Of a stretch of 64,000 nucleotides of DNA, positions 1 through 9,330 are shown in pieces. This stretch comes from Falsihalocynthiibacter arcticus (GTDB lineage: Bacteria; Pseudomonadota; Alphaproteobacteria; Rhodobacterales; Rhodobacteraceae). Below the pieces are notes generated by a model. The model was not told the DNA's origin, did no database searches, and saw nothing but the letters and a program-made list of their open reading frames with translations. How positions within the stretch are numbered: the first letter of the stretch is position 1; each line of letters starts with the position of its first letter. The stretch is from positions 3,749,501 through 3,813,500 of the forward strand of contig NZ_CP014327.1 of NCBI RefSeq assembly GCF_000812665.2, in the 5' to 3' direction. The position numbers were made by a program, and so were the translations under genes.

Positions 1-312
1 CTTCGCCGTCTCCAAAACATTGGCCTCTCGCGGTTTTACCCCGGCCACGGCGCGCCAATCGACTCGCCAGAAACCACACTCACCGCCCTCCTCGCCCATA
101 GAAAACACCGCGAGGCCCAGATTTTCGCGGCACTCACCGCCACACCACAGAGCGTGACTGAAATAACCGCAAAAGCCTATCACGACACCCCGCCCACACT
201 CCTTTTCGCAGCCGCCCGCAACGCCTTCGCCCATCTCATTGATTTATATGACAACAACGAAATTTTCTGCGAAAACCCGCTCGATATCTCCAGTCGTTTT
301 TCTAGAAAATGA
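1..312 (+). CDS. MBL-fold metallo-hydrolase, C-terminal part (5' end outside window)
   Basis: The reading frame is open from the first base to a TGA at 310-312. It encodes about 103 residues with the pattern FYPGHGAPI near residue 12, followed by a helical segment with HRKHREAQIF. This is the usual end of a metallo-beta-lactamase fold hydrolase of the LACTB2/glyoxalase II-like type: the last metal-binding GHG loop and then a C-terminal winged-helix-like domain. The N-terminal HxHxDH metal site is outside the window, so activity cannot be judged. The gene sits just upstream of tRNA-Asn and probably belongs to the core chromosome rather than to the island that starts after the tRNA. Substrate is unknown. 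Confidence 0.75.
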   Translation, partial: LRRLQNIGLSRFYPGHGAPIDSPETTLTALLAHRKHREAQIFAALTATPQSVTEITAKAYHDTPPTLLFAAARNAFAHLIDLYDNNEIFCENPLDISSRFSRK

Positions 313-391
313 AGCCAGAATGATTTTTTTCCAACTTTAAGTGAAATCCCTCTGGACGCCGCAAAACCCAGTTGCTATATCGCCCCCATGT

Positions 392-466
392 TCCGACGTA
401 GCTCAGTGGTAGAGCAGTTGACTGTTAATCAATTGGTCGTAGGTTCGACCCCTACCGTCGGAGCCA
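392..466 (+). tRNA. tRNA-Asn (GTT)
   Basis: A complete cloverleaf can be drawn. The acceptor stem is TCCGACG paired with CGTCGGA, the D arm contains GCTCAGTGGTAGAGC, the anticodon loop is CTGTTAA with anticodon GTT, and the T arm contains GGTTCGACC. The discriminator base is G and the CCA end is encoded. The gene is intact although a recombinase gene starts within 15 bases of its end. It therefore acts as the attachment site of the downstream island: the last 18 bases recur at 30946-30963. Confidence 0.97.
449..466 (+). repeat. Attachment-site repeat attL (tRNA-Asn 3' end)
   Basis: The 18 bases CCCCTACCGTCGGAGCCA at the tRNA 3' end are repeated exactly at 30946-30963 in the same orientation. 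Integration into a tRNA 3' end by a tyrosine recombinase leaves such a direct repeat, and the intact tRNA is kept on the integrase side. Crossover position and exact core length are inferred. Confidence 0.8.
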
Positions 467-479
467 CTTACAACGTAAG

Positions 480-2360
480 TTGTTGAAATACCTAACGAAG
501 TCACAGCGTGACTTCGTGGGTGTGGCATCAGAGTGTTACATCACTCTTCAGCCATATGGCATGATCATTTCGTATCCGTCCGAATCGGATCTGAAACGAA
601 TGTTAAACCAACCTCATCTTTCTAAACGCGGAAATGTTTATCAATGGCGGCGTCGTTTGCGTCGGTTTTCCACAGGAATCGTCGATATCAAGCTCTCGTT
701 AGGGACGACAGACCTGCGCTGCGCACATATATTGTCACGCAGGATCAGTGCGGAAAGCGATATCATCATGGAACAAATCACCCACCAACAGATCACGCCC
801 GATATGGCGCGGCGCTGGCTTGCCGACATCATCACCAAAGAGCGGGCAAAGATCGAGAAACTGAAATTCCTGCACCGCTTTGATTCTCTCGATCCCGCCG
901 ACGATCTTCGCCACGATCAAGCGACGGCTGATGCTTGGGCACAGGTCAACGTGGACGGATTGCACGGTGCAACGTCTGAACACCCCTTAGTTTCATTAAA
1001 TTTGGACATAATCCGCGATGACCTGACCAGCGAAGCCCGTCAGAACATCGTCCAGCGTGATTTCAAAGCATTAACGGGCCACCCGCGGCTTTCGGCGATT
1101 GATCGCATAAAGTTAATGTCGCTGTTGATCGCTGGGAAAGCCGCCGCATGGAATCGGCACGGCGATGCCTTGGCAGACATCGACGGGGCCGCAAATGAAC
1201 TTTGGGACAGCGCCTCAGGTGTGCTGGGTCCGGAATCACAGGCGAAGGCCCCTGATCCAGTGCCGCAGCTTGCTCCGGAAGCAGAAACCGACTATCTCGC
1301 CCCCTCTATGCTGGCCGTCGTATCGCGGATGAATGACATGAAACGCAGTGAGGGAACCGAAGAAAAGACCCTGCGCCAATATGAAAGTTTTGTAGGTCTC
1401 TTCACAACGCTGACGGGCATCAGCGACGTGCGCCTGATCCGGCAAGCGGATGCCACCGCCTTTCGCGCAGCCCTCCATAAACTGCCGAAAAGCTGGGGCA
1501 AAAGCCCCGCTGACCGCAATGCCACCCGTGAAAATATCATGGCCCGCGCAGCCACGCTGCCTCCGGAAAAGGTTGGGTTATCGGTCGGCACAATTAATCG
1601 GCACCTTGAACATCTGGGCCAGATCGTCGAATGGGCGTCTGATGAAGGTATTTTGGTCAACACCAAACTGAAGCCCGGAAAATTGCGGCGCAAAGACACC
1701 GTTCGTGACTGCGACAAAAAGCAGACTTTTAGCGAGTCTGAGCTACAGCGCCTATTCAAAACGCCAGTTTGGATCGGGTCGAAGTCTGAATATCATCAAA
1801 CCGACCCCGGTCCCAACATCTACCGCAACGGCACCTATTGGACGCCTTTGCTTGGCGCTTTCACGGGCGCGCGCCGTGAAGAGATCGCAGGTCTGGCACC
1901 CGCCGATATTGTCGATATCGATGGCATCCCCTGCCTGAACATCGAGGATTCCGAACTACGGCGGATTAAGAATATTTCGTCGAAACGGATCGTGCCGATC
2001 CACAGTCGTTTGATCGAGTTGGGTTTTCTGGATTTTGTGGCTAAAGCCCGCGCCGAGGATCGCATCGACCTATTTCCCGACCTGCGAGAGCCAGCAACTG
2101 GCAAGCATGGCCGCAAACTTGGCCGCCGGATGCGCCAGATCATCGACAAAACCTATGGCCCTGAGGGAGCGGGTCTATCCTTCCACAGTCTGCGTCATTA
2201 CGTCCAAAGCGCACTGGAGCATGTGCCCGAGGTCACCGACAAGGTGCTGCGCGATATAGTGGGCCATGAGGGAAAGGATATCCATGATCGAACTTATAGC
2301 AAGCCGACGCCACCCGCCGTGCTGCAGACGGCTATTGAGAGACTGCCGCTGGTGATATGA
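480..2360 (+). CDS. Tyrosine recombinase (island integrase)
   Basis: This is the probable integrase of the 30.5-kb island; it would join the island to the tRNA-Asn gene by site-specific recombination. The C-terminal third carries the catalytic set: Arg in TGARREE (near residue 464), HSLRH (near 569-573), VGHEG (near 595) and the Tyr nucleophile in DRTYS (near 606). At 626 residues it is longer than XerC/D. The long N-terminal part resembles Rhodobacterales integrases that begin with a KRGNVYQWRRR arm-binding segment. The frame opens with TTG at 480, only 13 bases after the tRNA; ATG codons at 561 and 600 are alternative starts and none has a strong ribosome binding site. It converges on the relaxase gene, which ends at the adjacent base. 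Confidence 0.9.
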   Translation: MLKYLTKSQRDFVGVASECYITLQPYGMIISYPSESDLKRMLNQPHLSKRGNVYQWRRRLRRFSTGIVDIKLSLGTTDLRCAHILSRRISAESDIIMEQITHQQITPDMARRWLADIITKERAKIEKLKFLHRFDSLDPADDLRHDQATADAWAQVNVDGLHGATSEHPLVSLNLDIIRDDLTSEARQNIVQRDFKALTGHPRLSAIDRIKLMSLLIAGKAAAWNRHGDALADIDGAANELWDSASGVLGPESQAKAPDPVPQLAPEAETDYLAPSMLAVVSRMNDMKRSEGTEEKTLRQYESFVGLFTTLTGISDVRLIRQADATAFRAALHKLPKSWGKSPADRNATRENIMARAATLPPEKVGLSVGTINRHLEHLGQIVEWASDEGILVNTKLKPGKLRRKDTVRDCDKKQTFSESELQRLFKTPVWIGSKSEYHQTDPGPNIYRNGTYWTPLLGAFTGARREEIAGLAPADIVDIDGIPCLNIEDSELRRIKNISSKRIVPIHSRLIELGFLDFVAKARAEDRIDLFPDLREPATGKHGRKLGRRMRQIIDKTYGPEGAGLSFHSLRHYVQSALEHVPEVTDKVLRDIVGHEGKDIHDRTYSKPTPPAVLQTAIERLPLVI

Positions 2361-4193
2361 TCATGTCCCCGGCCCGTCAGACATCGGGTCGGTTTGCGCA
2401 TGTGCATTCAGAATGCGGGTCAATTCGGCCCGCTGCTCCGCCTCCATATTCTCGCGCTGTTCGAGAACATAGGCCGCATCTGCGGCAATCTCTGCGCGCT
2501 CGCGGCTCAGGGTTTCTTCAATCGTGCGGCGGATGGATTGCGCGAGGGGCATCAGTTTCGGCATCACAGGTTTAATACGTGTCGCAATCCGTCTGCGGTC
2601 CTCTTTGGTTTTTGGCGCATCCGGTCCCCAGACCAGCTTTTTCTCACTCGGTTTTGGCCCGGGCATCCAGCGCAAGACAGCACCGCCAAGCATATCAATG
2701 CCTTCCGCCAGCGTTTTCATCAAAGACAGCGCCTTTGAAAGCTTCGCCTCAGCGGTCACAACCTTTGCTTCAACATCCACCAACTCTGCTTCTACCGCCG
2801 CCCGCTTCTTTTTCTCCTTGTTCAAAGCCTCGGCTTCGGCCTGCCTTGCCGATTTCAGGGACTGAACCTTCTCTTCAGCCTGGAGTAAGTCCTCTCTTTC
2901 CTTCTTCGCCGCCGACCGAAGGCGATCAAGCTTGTGGCCCTGCTCCGCCACCTCATCTCTAACCTGATCCCGTTCCAATGCAGCTCCTTCAACCTTTACC
3001 AATACATCAGCCAGCCCCGCCTTGGCCTGTTCTGTTTCCGCCCTTGCCCCCTGCAATTTCCCGACCTCTACACTCAACGCCGTCTTAACCTGCTGAAGTT
3101 CCCCCGCCGCCACCTGCGCCGTCTGAGCAATATTTGCTGACTTTTCTGCGATGATGCCGAGTGTAGCTTCGGCATCGCCCCTCTCTTTGCGGGCGCTTTC
3201 CGCTGCCCGCTCCTCTTCTTTGCGGCGGCGCTCCGCCGCCGCCACCTCGCGCGTCGCGGCCTCTTTCCTGCGACGCGCCTCCTTTACCGCGCGTTTACGC
3301 GATTTCCGGATCGTGGCCTTGCCGACGGTCCGTCCATCTTCGATCATCTCTTTGGATTTGCTCTGTGCCACCTCCAAAATCTCGCTGGATTTCTCATAGC
3401 CCGTTGCCCGCTGATCGGCCCGCCATTCCGAAGGCGGGATATGGCGGCGCTTTTTCGGAACGTTTTCGCCAGCCTCCTTCGCAACCCGCCGGGCCTCGGC
3501 CCGCCGCTCTCCTCGGGCAATGCCAAGGGCCGTAAAAGCCTCTCCAGCCAGATCCTGCGCATGCTCGTAATTCTTCAACAGCGAGTTCAATGAGGCCTGC
3601 AACAGCATCTGCCGCCCGCGATTTGCGGTGACTTTCTCTGTCCAGACCACCGCAACAAAATGGATATGAAAGGCCTCTTCGTCATGATGCGCATTGGCAT
3701 AGCGCAACTGCCCTTCCGGAAAATGCTTGAGTAGAAATTCCATTGCGGTTTGCTTGAACGCGGCAACCTTCGCCGTATCCCATTCGGCTTGCCCCGTCCC
3801 GCCAAACCATTCCTTATTCACCGTAAGGATACCCTCTCGCAACGGACCGCCGACACACCGCCGCCATGGATCGCTTTCCCCTTCCGCGATGAGAGCTTCA
3901 CGTTCAGCTTTACGGCCCCTCTTGCGCAATGCTTCCATCCGTTCCCGAAAATTGTTGCGCCTGGCTGCAGCGACTTCTGCCTTGATCGTTTCCTGCCATT
4001 TGGGTTCGCAATGCAGGACCTCATTCAGCTCTGATGCATCCAGATCAACATGAGAGAGATCGCCGCCATTGCGATGATCATGCATATCAAAGCGGCCCAG
4101 GTTATCCGGATGCAGCCCTTGGAACCGCAAAACAATCGGCGGCTTTGGAGAGTTGACGGATTGGGGATTGTCAAACTTGGGATGAACGGACAT
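2361..4193 (-). CDS. MobV-family relaxase (Pre/Mob)
   Basis: The protein would nick the island at oriT and lead one strand into a recipient during mobilization. The MobV signature is visible as a histidine cluster, HHDEEAFHIHF (about residues 173-183 from the chosen start), matching the HxDExxxHxH metal-binding motif of plasmid recombination enzymes. The C-terminal half (from about residue 290) is Lys/Glu/Ala-rich and predicted as a long coiled coil, also usual for the family. The frame is open 28 codons further upstream, but the ATG at 4193 has a GAGG ribosome binding site at suitable spacing and begins MSVHPKFDN, so it is preferred. No coupling protein or type IV secretion genes are present, so transfer would need a helper element. 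Confidence 0.85.
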   Translation of the reverse strand: MSVHPKFDNPQSVNSPKPPIVLRFQGLHPDNLGRFDMHDHRNGGDLSHVDLDASELNEVLHCEPKWQETIKAEVAAARRNNFRERMEALRKRGRKAEREALIAEGESDPWRRCVGGPLREGILTVNKEWFGGTGQAEWDTAKVAAFKQTAMEFLLKHFPEGQLRYANAHHDEEAFHIHFVAVVWTEKVTANRGRQMLLQASLNSLLKNYEHAQDLAGEAFTALGIARGERRAEARRVAKEAGENVPKKRRHIPPSEWRADQRATGYEKSSEILEVAQSKSKEMIEDGRTVGKATIRKSRKRAVKEARRRKEAATREVAAAERRRKEEERAAESARKERGDAEATLGIIAEKSANIAQTAQVAAGELQQVKTALSVEVGKLQGARAETEQAKAGLADVLVKVEGAALERDQVRDEVAEQGHKLDRLRSAAKKEREDLLQAEEKVQSLKSARQAEAEALNKEKKKRAAVEAELVDVEAKVVTAEAKLSKALSLMKTLAEGIDMLGGAVLRWMPGPKPSEKKLVWGPDAPKTKEDRRRIATRIKPVMPKLMPLAQSIRRTIEETLSRERAEIAADAAYVLEQRENMEAEQRAELTRILNAHAQTDPMSDGPGT

Positions 4194-4322
4194 GGTGAAC
4201 CTCGGGTTATCTGCTTTCCCCAAGAATACTCGATAGCCCTGAAAATCCCGGCACAGGTTGCAGAGGTTTTCTTTCACCTTCCCATCACAAACCCGTCAGA
4301 ACTGCCGCTGCGCTACTCACTA

Positions 4323-4362
4323 GTCATGTTGCAGTCCGGGCAAGCCCTCCCCACAACATGAC
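4323..4362. promoter_or_regulatory. Candidate oriT inverted repeat
   Basis: A 9-bp inverted repeat, GTCATGTTG at 4323-4331 and CAACATGAC at 4354-4362, surrounds a GC-rich 22-base loop. It lies 130 bases upstream of the relaxase start. MobV relaxases act at inverted repeats next to their own gene, which makes this the best oriT candidate. The nic site cannot be placed from sequence. Confidence 0.4.
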
Positions 4363-4699
4363 GTTCGCTCAGGGGATACCCCCAAGACCCCTTCTCGTCA
4401 GATCCGTCCGGGCCAAGCCCTTCCTGATCTTCCTGCGACCAGCAGCCTGCTGGACCCGTGGCGTTATGCGAAACTTTTTTCTTACAACGCGTTGAGGGCG
4501 GCTTTGAATGTCACAACATCAAACAAATATTTCCCGCTTGCATCTATCGCCGTCGGCCCTCTATGCTTATCGGCATGATCAAACACCTTTCCATTCGAAT
4601 TAGTCGCATAGGCGCATAAGACCCTTTTCTGGGTCCATGACGCCTGCTGTTCTCTAATCGAATGCTGCCCCTTGCGGGGCGAATGAAAGGCCCTCCCCC

Positions 4700-5845
4700 A
4701 TGACCACCTCTACCGTTCCCGCCCGTTTCGTCGGGTTTGATCTGCCCACATCGCCAGAGGATTCCGTCGAGAAAGTCCGTGATCGTCTGATGCGCAGCCA
4801 GCAAGCCCGCGCGGCGCGGCGGACCACTGCGCCCGCGATCACAACAACGCCGAATTGTCTGGACGATCTTCTCGATGATCTGCTCGATACATCGCCAAGC
4901 GATACGCCTTCCGTCGGGACATCCAACCGGGCGATCACATGGAGCCGCCGTTACATGCGCCGTCGCACGGCGAACCTTGAGCGATTGAACCATCTCAAAC
5001 CCGACGACCGCGCTTCGCTACTTGCAGCCGCCTGCGGTGCGCGTGCCGTTGGCGTGGTTGACCGTGACCAGATGGAAGAGCTGATCGCAGAGTTGCACGC
5101 GATCTATCCATGGCTGGCTCCGGCCTCAACGGCAGTCATGAAGCATATGCGGCTGCGCACCCTCGCCGGCCCCGCGCCTTTGCATACGCCGCCGCAGATC
5201 CTCCTTGGTCCGCCCGGTATCGCGAAATCAAGCTGGGCACGCGATCTGTCTCGGGTGTTCAACGTGCCATCGGTTGATATCGACGTGGGCGCAAGCAATG
5301 GCGCGACCTTTTCGGTGTCAGGCGTTGAGCGCGGTTGGGGCTCCGCCACGCCCGGTCGTGTGGTGCAGACCATGCTGCGCGAGCGTCTGGCGAACCCATT
5401 GGTGATCTTGGATGAAATCGACAAAATCCCGGAACGGGTGACGACCAACGGTGGTGGCAAACTACCGGGCGCATTTGAAGTGCTCAAAAGCATGATCGAG
5501 CCGACCACGGCCCGCGCATGGACCTGCCCGTTCTACCAACTCCCTTTCGACCTGACACAGGTGAGCTGGATCATGACAACCAATTCGATCGACCGGATGC
5601 CCACCGCATTTCTAGATCGCTGCAAGGTCATCCGTCTGGAATCTCCGAGCTTCGATCATCTGGCTGCCGCTGGAAATCAGCTGCTGCGCAACCGACTACC
5701 CGACCATCTACACGATCTCGGCGGCGGGCTGCTGAACGACGGACTGCGCTGGCTTGAGAAAAAGCAGGCCCGCGTATCACTGCGGCACGTCGAGCGGATG
5801 GTTGAAACAGTGGTCGAAGGGCTGAGCAGTCCCATGCTGATGTAA
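4700..5845 (+). CDS. AAA+ ATPase (Lon-like ATPase module)
   Basis: A 381-residue AAA+ protein. The Walker A motif is GPPGIAKSS (about 170-178), Walker B is VILDEIDKI (about 234-242), and a sensor-1 Asn lies in IMTTNSIDRMP (about 290-300) followed by an arginine-finger-like FLDRCK. The ATPase core resembles that of Lon, but there is no protease domain and no Lon N-terminal domain. The first 80 residues are low-complexity and rich in Ser/Thr/Asp. It stands alone, divergent from the relaxase. A damaged relative lies at 43448-43843, so similar genes have moved through this genome, probably with related elements. The function on the island is not known; a role in DNA remodelling or stabilisation is only a guess. 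Confidence 0.8.
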   Translation: MTTSTVPARFVGFDLPTSPEDSVEKVRDRLMRSQQARAARRTTAPAITTTPNCLDDLLDDLLDTSPSDTPSVGTSNRAITWSRRYMRRRTANLERLNHLKPDDRASLLAAACGARAVGVVDRDQMEELIAELHAIYPWLAPASTAVMKHMRLRTLAGPAPLHTPPQILLGPPGIAKSSWARDLSRVFNVPSVDIDVGASNGATFSVSGVERGWGSATPGRVVQTMLRERLANPLVILDEIDKIPERVTTNGGGKLPGAFEVLKSMIEPTTARAWTCPFYQLPFDLTQVSWIMTTNSIDRMPTAFLDRCKVIRLESPSFDHLAAAGNQLLRNRLPDHLHDLGGGLLNDGLRWLEKKQARVSLRHVERMVETVVEGLSSPMLM

Positions 5846-6081
5846 CAGGGACACAGCAGTGGCGTTTCCATTCAAAATGCTAACGCCTGATGAAATATAA
5901 GTATTTGGGACCGTTCTACGAGAACGGCCCTAAGTAGACGTTGGCCTGATTGCCTTTCGCCGCAGTGCAGCTTCCGCATTGCGGACATTGGCAATTGCAA
6001 AAGGTAGCTCCAGTCTGCCTTTTGCAGTCATGAGGGCCTTGATGGAACGGTATGTCTGGAAGATTTATACGTTTAGAGCAG

Positions 6082-7145
6082 CTATTCGGACGGGGTGAAT
6101 TCTATTTCCATGTTTGGGAAAGCCTCATGCAACTCTACCATGGCAAGTTTCCAGTTAGCTCCCCCCCACTGGTTCGAAAAAACATATGTCCGTCCTTCAA
6201 AGTGTAGCAAATCGTCATCATCACTGAAAAAGCGTTTAGGGTCAAAGTTGAACCCTTTCTTTGCTCGAGCTTCTTTTGCTAGACGGTGGAAGTTCTCTGC
6301 ATTCACTTCGCCATCAATCGAAATGAGGACGCGATTGCGTCGCGGGCCGCAGTGTTTAGCGATATTTGGGGGGGCGATGCCTTGCTCTACGAGATAGCGA
6401 AACGTCTGATATATGGCCTGTCGCTTAGGTAGTCCCATTAACTTCTGCCCGCCAAGGGTGATATCGTAGCTAGTCCGGTCTCGGGTATCCGTTCGCGCCG
6501 CTCGTTCTTTGCGCTTCTTTTCAGCAACCCGAACTTGGTAATCTGCGACCTCTGGGAGAGGGATGATCTGCTGGATATCCACAAAAACGCGGCCATTTTG
6601 ATTGTAAGGCTGTAGTCGCACACAGCGGATGTCGATGCCGCTCTCGTTGAGCCAGATAACCGATGTCGTCAATTCGCGAGCGAACTCGGCTGAAGCCAGA
6701 ACGATCCGACATCTTGCGCGAACGCATCCTCATCGGGCTCGTCCCAACTTAAGAAGTCGAGCAGCTCAGTCCTAGCATCGGTTTCGATTTGTCCTATATT
6801 TTCAAGATACCGTTCAAACGCATCGGTTGCCTGATCGAAGGTCATGGTCGAGACCATTGCAGCGTAGCGGATGGCCTGCAGGTCCATATGGCCGCCATCT
6901 TCTATTCGTTTGAGTTCAAACACAACAAGCTTTGCATCACGATCTATACCTAGGAGGTCGATGCGCCTGCGCGACTCGTCCCAGTCGCCGAACTCTTCTG
7001 CTATCACCATCGTATCAGGTGCGATAACTGATATGTTGGCCCTCAGAAGTCGCTGAATATCACGCCGTTCTTGCAACTGAACTTGGCTAAAAGTTGTTTT
7101 TGACAATGGATGAATTTCTTCACGGGAAAATTCGTAGATTGGCAT
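6082..7145 (-). pseudogene. DUF91/NucS-type nuclease-like gene with a frameshift
   Basis: Two adjoining minus-strand frames make one protein. The upstream frame (start ATG 7145) ends in a nuclease-like core with ELKRIEDGGHMDLQAIRYAA, which resembles the PD-(D/E)XK-like DUF91/NucS domain (E-x-K plus QAIRY). The downstream frame continues as RIVLASAEFARELTTSVIWLNE if one base is restored near 6705-6708, where the sequence reads GATGTCGGATCG. Without the correction the first frame stops after 158 residues and the second opens at 6672. The intact protein would be about 355 residues. Such proteins may cut DNA, possibly in defence, but this copy is probably inactive unless the shift is a sequencing error or is bypassed. 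Confidence 0.7.
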
Positions 7146-7401
7146 CAGCAATTGTAATCCCTATGAAACTACCGCCATTCAATCGCAGTACTAACGGGCT
7201 GGCAAGTGCCATCTGCTCGCGTTCGTCTCCGCCCTGTGTCGACCAGTTGAGGCCACCGCCCAAACCGGCCATTGACCATGCCTTCCCGATGCTGCGCTGC
7301 GGCCCGTCGAAGCGGCCATTGGTGCATGGTGCAGCATCTTAGTAGGCTGAAACGTCGGTCAGAGGGACTTAGTTGCCATTCGCAATACTACGACGATAAA
7401 G

Positions 7402-7788
7402 TCACTGACTGCCAAAACAACGTTGCATCTCGCCACCCAGTTCGACGGCAATTTCTTTGGGTGACTTCCCAAACTCAGATTTAGCTGCCGGATTCGCACC
7501 AGATTTCAAGAGCGCTTCCACAACCTTAATGTTTCCTTGGCTTACGGCGACATGAAGTGGCGTTTCTGACATGTCTCCAACGGCGTTTAAGTCGGCACCT
7601 GCCTCGATAAGTAACAGTGCTCCATACGTATTTTTTCGCCAAAGCATTACATGCAATGGGGTATCACCATCACTGTCTCTGCTATCGATGCTAACGGGAG
7701 CTTCACCCATTTCGGCAGGAAACATGGTGTCGGAACATGAAGAAAGGAGTTGATCCAACGTCTCTCTGGATTTGAACTTTTTAGACAT
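7402..7788 (-). CDS. Ankyrin-repeat protein
   Basis: A 128-residue protein with about two and a half ankyrin repeats: DGDTPLHVMLWRKN (from about residue 39), SETPLHVAVSQGN (about 73) and a degenerate FGKSPKEIAVELG near the end. Spacing between the TPLH motifs is about 34 residues, as expected. A GGAAG ribosome binding site precedes the ATG at 7788. No signal peptide or membrane segment is seen, so it is probably cytoplasmic. It would bind a partner protein, but nothing nearby suggests which one. The gene stands alone between the broken nuclease gene and a MITE-like repeat. Confidence 0.8.
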   Translation of the reverse strand: MSKKFKSRETLDQLLSSCSDTMFPAEMGEAPVSIDSRDSDGDTPLHVMLWRKNTYGALLLIEAGADLNAVGDMSETPLHVAVSQGNIKVVEALLKSGANPAAKSEFGKSPKEIAVELGGEMQRCFGSQ

Positions 7789-7876
7789 TTTTCTTCCCGC
7801 GAGAATCGTCTTCAGTGCTCCAATAATACATTAGAATTCCGCATTGCTAACGAGAAACATCAAATCAAAGTGGGCG

Positions 7877-8044
7877 TATTTTGTTGAAAAACTCCGATAT
7901 CGGGCGTTCGGGTCAAATTTGACAGAATTGTATTCTGGTTCTCTCAAATTCTTCCAATATTTCTTGGCATATCCTCACCAACGAAGAACAGCTTTCTGAT
8001 TTTTAAAAGTTTGCAGACGCAGCAAAGAGTTTTTCCACAGAATC
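7877..8044. mobile_element. MITE-like element, copy 1 (168 bp)
   Basis: This non-coding unit is bounded by imperfect inverted repeats TATTTTGTTGAAAAACTC (7877-7894) and GAGTTTTTCCACAGAAT (8027-8043). Copy 2 at 13397-13564 has the same length and nearly the same ends, including CAGCAAAGAGTTTTT before the right end. The interior of the two copies has diverged and neither encodes a protein. This fits a non-autonomous element or an internally deleted IS. Confidence 0.55.
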
Positions 8045-8081
8045 GGCTCACTGCCGACTTTATCGGCTCACTGCCGACTTT
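8042..8081 (+). repeat. Two perfect 20-bp tandem repeats
   Basis: ATCGGCTCACTGCCGACTTT occurs twice head to tail at 8042-8061 and 8062-8081, directly after the right end of the MITE-like element. The stretch 8082-8493 that follows has no recognisable gene. Confidence 0.85.
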
Positions 8082-8493
8082 CGCTGCGTTTGCACGCGAA
8101 ATCAACGTAAAATCGAATAGCGAGCGGCGACTGTGCGGACAAAGCCGACCTTGGGTTTTGCACCTTTGCTTACGCAGCATTACTTTGCACTGTTGGCGAG
8201 TTTTACGATGTAACACAGCGCAAGCGCGGAAGCGTTAGATGGTATAAATATCGATATTGTTATTAGGGCTTGTGGAGAGACGAACAAGGTTTTCCGTCGT
8301 TAACTAACCGACAATTCAAGATCTCTATAAGCAGAAGATAGACAGCAAAGAATGGGGTGATGTGCGCTCGTTTTGCGGGCCCCATTGCATGGCGATCTCA
8401 AAGATAAAACGCCGAAACAAGGACTTTCGCCATCGACAAACGCGCATCCTGATGAAACACGGGACTGACTCAATCACATGAATAGGTGCAACC

Positions 8494-9282
8494 TTGGAAC
8501 TGCTTGTCAAAGTCCACCTAGTTTACTCTGCGGATCAGCCAAGCGATATCTTGTTGCAGATTGAGGCGGCGCAAGGCAACGACCAAGTGCTGTTGGATGC
8601 TATGCTGGATTTTACTGAACCGACTGAAACTTTTGTCGTAGCTGGCGAGGAAAATATTGGCGTTCGACGTTGGTTGAAAGTCGACGGTCAGTTTGACTGC
8701 ACGTATGTTGCGTCAGTTGACGTTGTTCGCGTCGATGACGATCTGGCAGACTGCGCCCAAGCCAAGCTGTCATCCCTTCCGAGCGACGTCACAAAATTCT
8801 TGATGCCGTCACGGTATTGCCACCCGGAAGATTTCTTTGCGTTTACCGCTGATCAGTTCGAGCACCTTAGCGGGGGCGCTGTCATCAAGGCGATGTCCAA
8901 TTGGATCAACACCCATTTCAAGTACGACACCGACGTCAGCAACGCCGCAACGTCAGCCTCGCAAAGTTTCGAACTGCGTGCAGGCGTGTGTCGCGATTTT
9001 GCCCACGTCTTGATCGCAATGGCGCGCGCAGTTGGCATTCCGGCCCGCATTGTCAGCGCATATGCGCCCGACGTGTCGCCGCAGGACTTCCATGCCGTCA
9101 CCGAGGTATATCTGGAGAACCGCTGGCAACTTATTGATTCGACGGGGATGGCGCGCGCATCTGAAATTGTGCGGATTGGCGTTGGTCGCGACGCGGCAGA
9201 TGTGTCTTTTTTGACCTCATATGGTGCGTTGTCGCTGAAAAAACAGACCGTTGAGGTATCGCGCATCGTAAAGCCGTCCTAA
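8494..9282 (+). CDS. Transglutaminase-like cysteine protease
   Basis: A 262-residue cytoplasmic protein with the papain-like transglutaminase core. The catalytic Cys is in AGVCRDFAH (about residue 166), the His in DFHAVTEVYL (about 195) and the Asp in LIDSTGMA (about 210). The start is TTG at 8494 with an AGGTG ribosome binding site; MELLVKVHLVYSA fits the family N-terminus. It heads the cluster of ATP-grasp, alpha-E, second transglutaminase and Anbu genes. Families of this kind accompany Anbu in many proteobacteria and are thought to work on a peptide-like modification or its removal, but the substrate is unproven. Confidence 0.85.
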   Translation: MELLVKVHLVYSADQPSDILLQIEAAQGNDQVLLDAMLDFTEPTETFVVAGEENIGVRRWLKVDGQFDCTYVASVDVVRVDDDLADCAQAKLSSLPSDVTKFLMPSRYCHPEDFFAFTADQFEHLSGGAVIKAMSNWINTHFKYDTDVSNAATSASQSFELRAGVCRDFAHVLIAMARAVGIPARIVSAYAPDVSPQDFHAVTEVYLENRWQLIDSTGMARASEIVRIGVGRDAADVSFLTSYGALSLKKQTVEVSRIVKPS

Positions 9283-9330
9283 TCGAGAGCAAGCTATTGT
9301 AGATCGCGGCGTAACGTCTACCGTTTAAGG

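Noticed and set aside
2524-4361. Several long plus-strand frames opposite the relaxase gene.
   Set aside because: They mirror the GC-rich, Ala/Lys/Glu-rich coiled-coil coding strand and have no start sites or family motifs.
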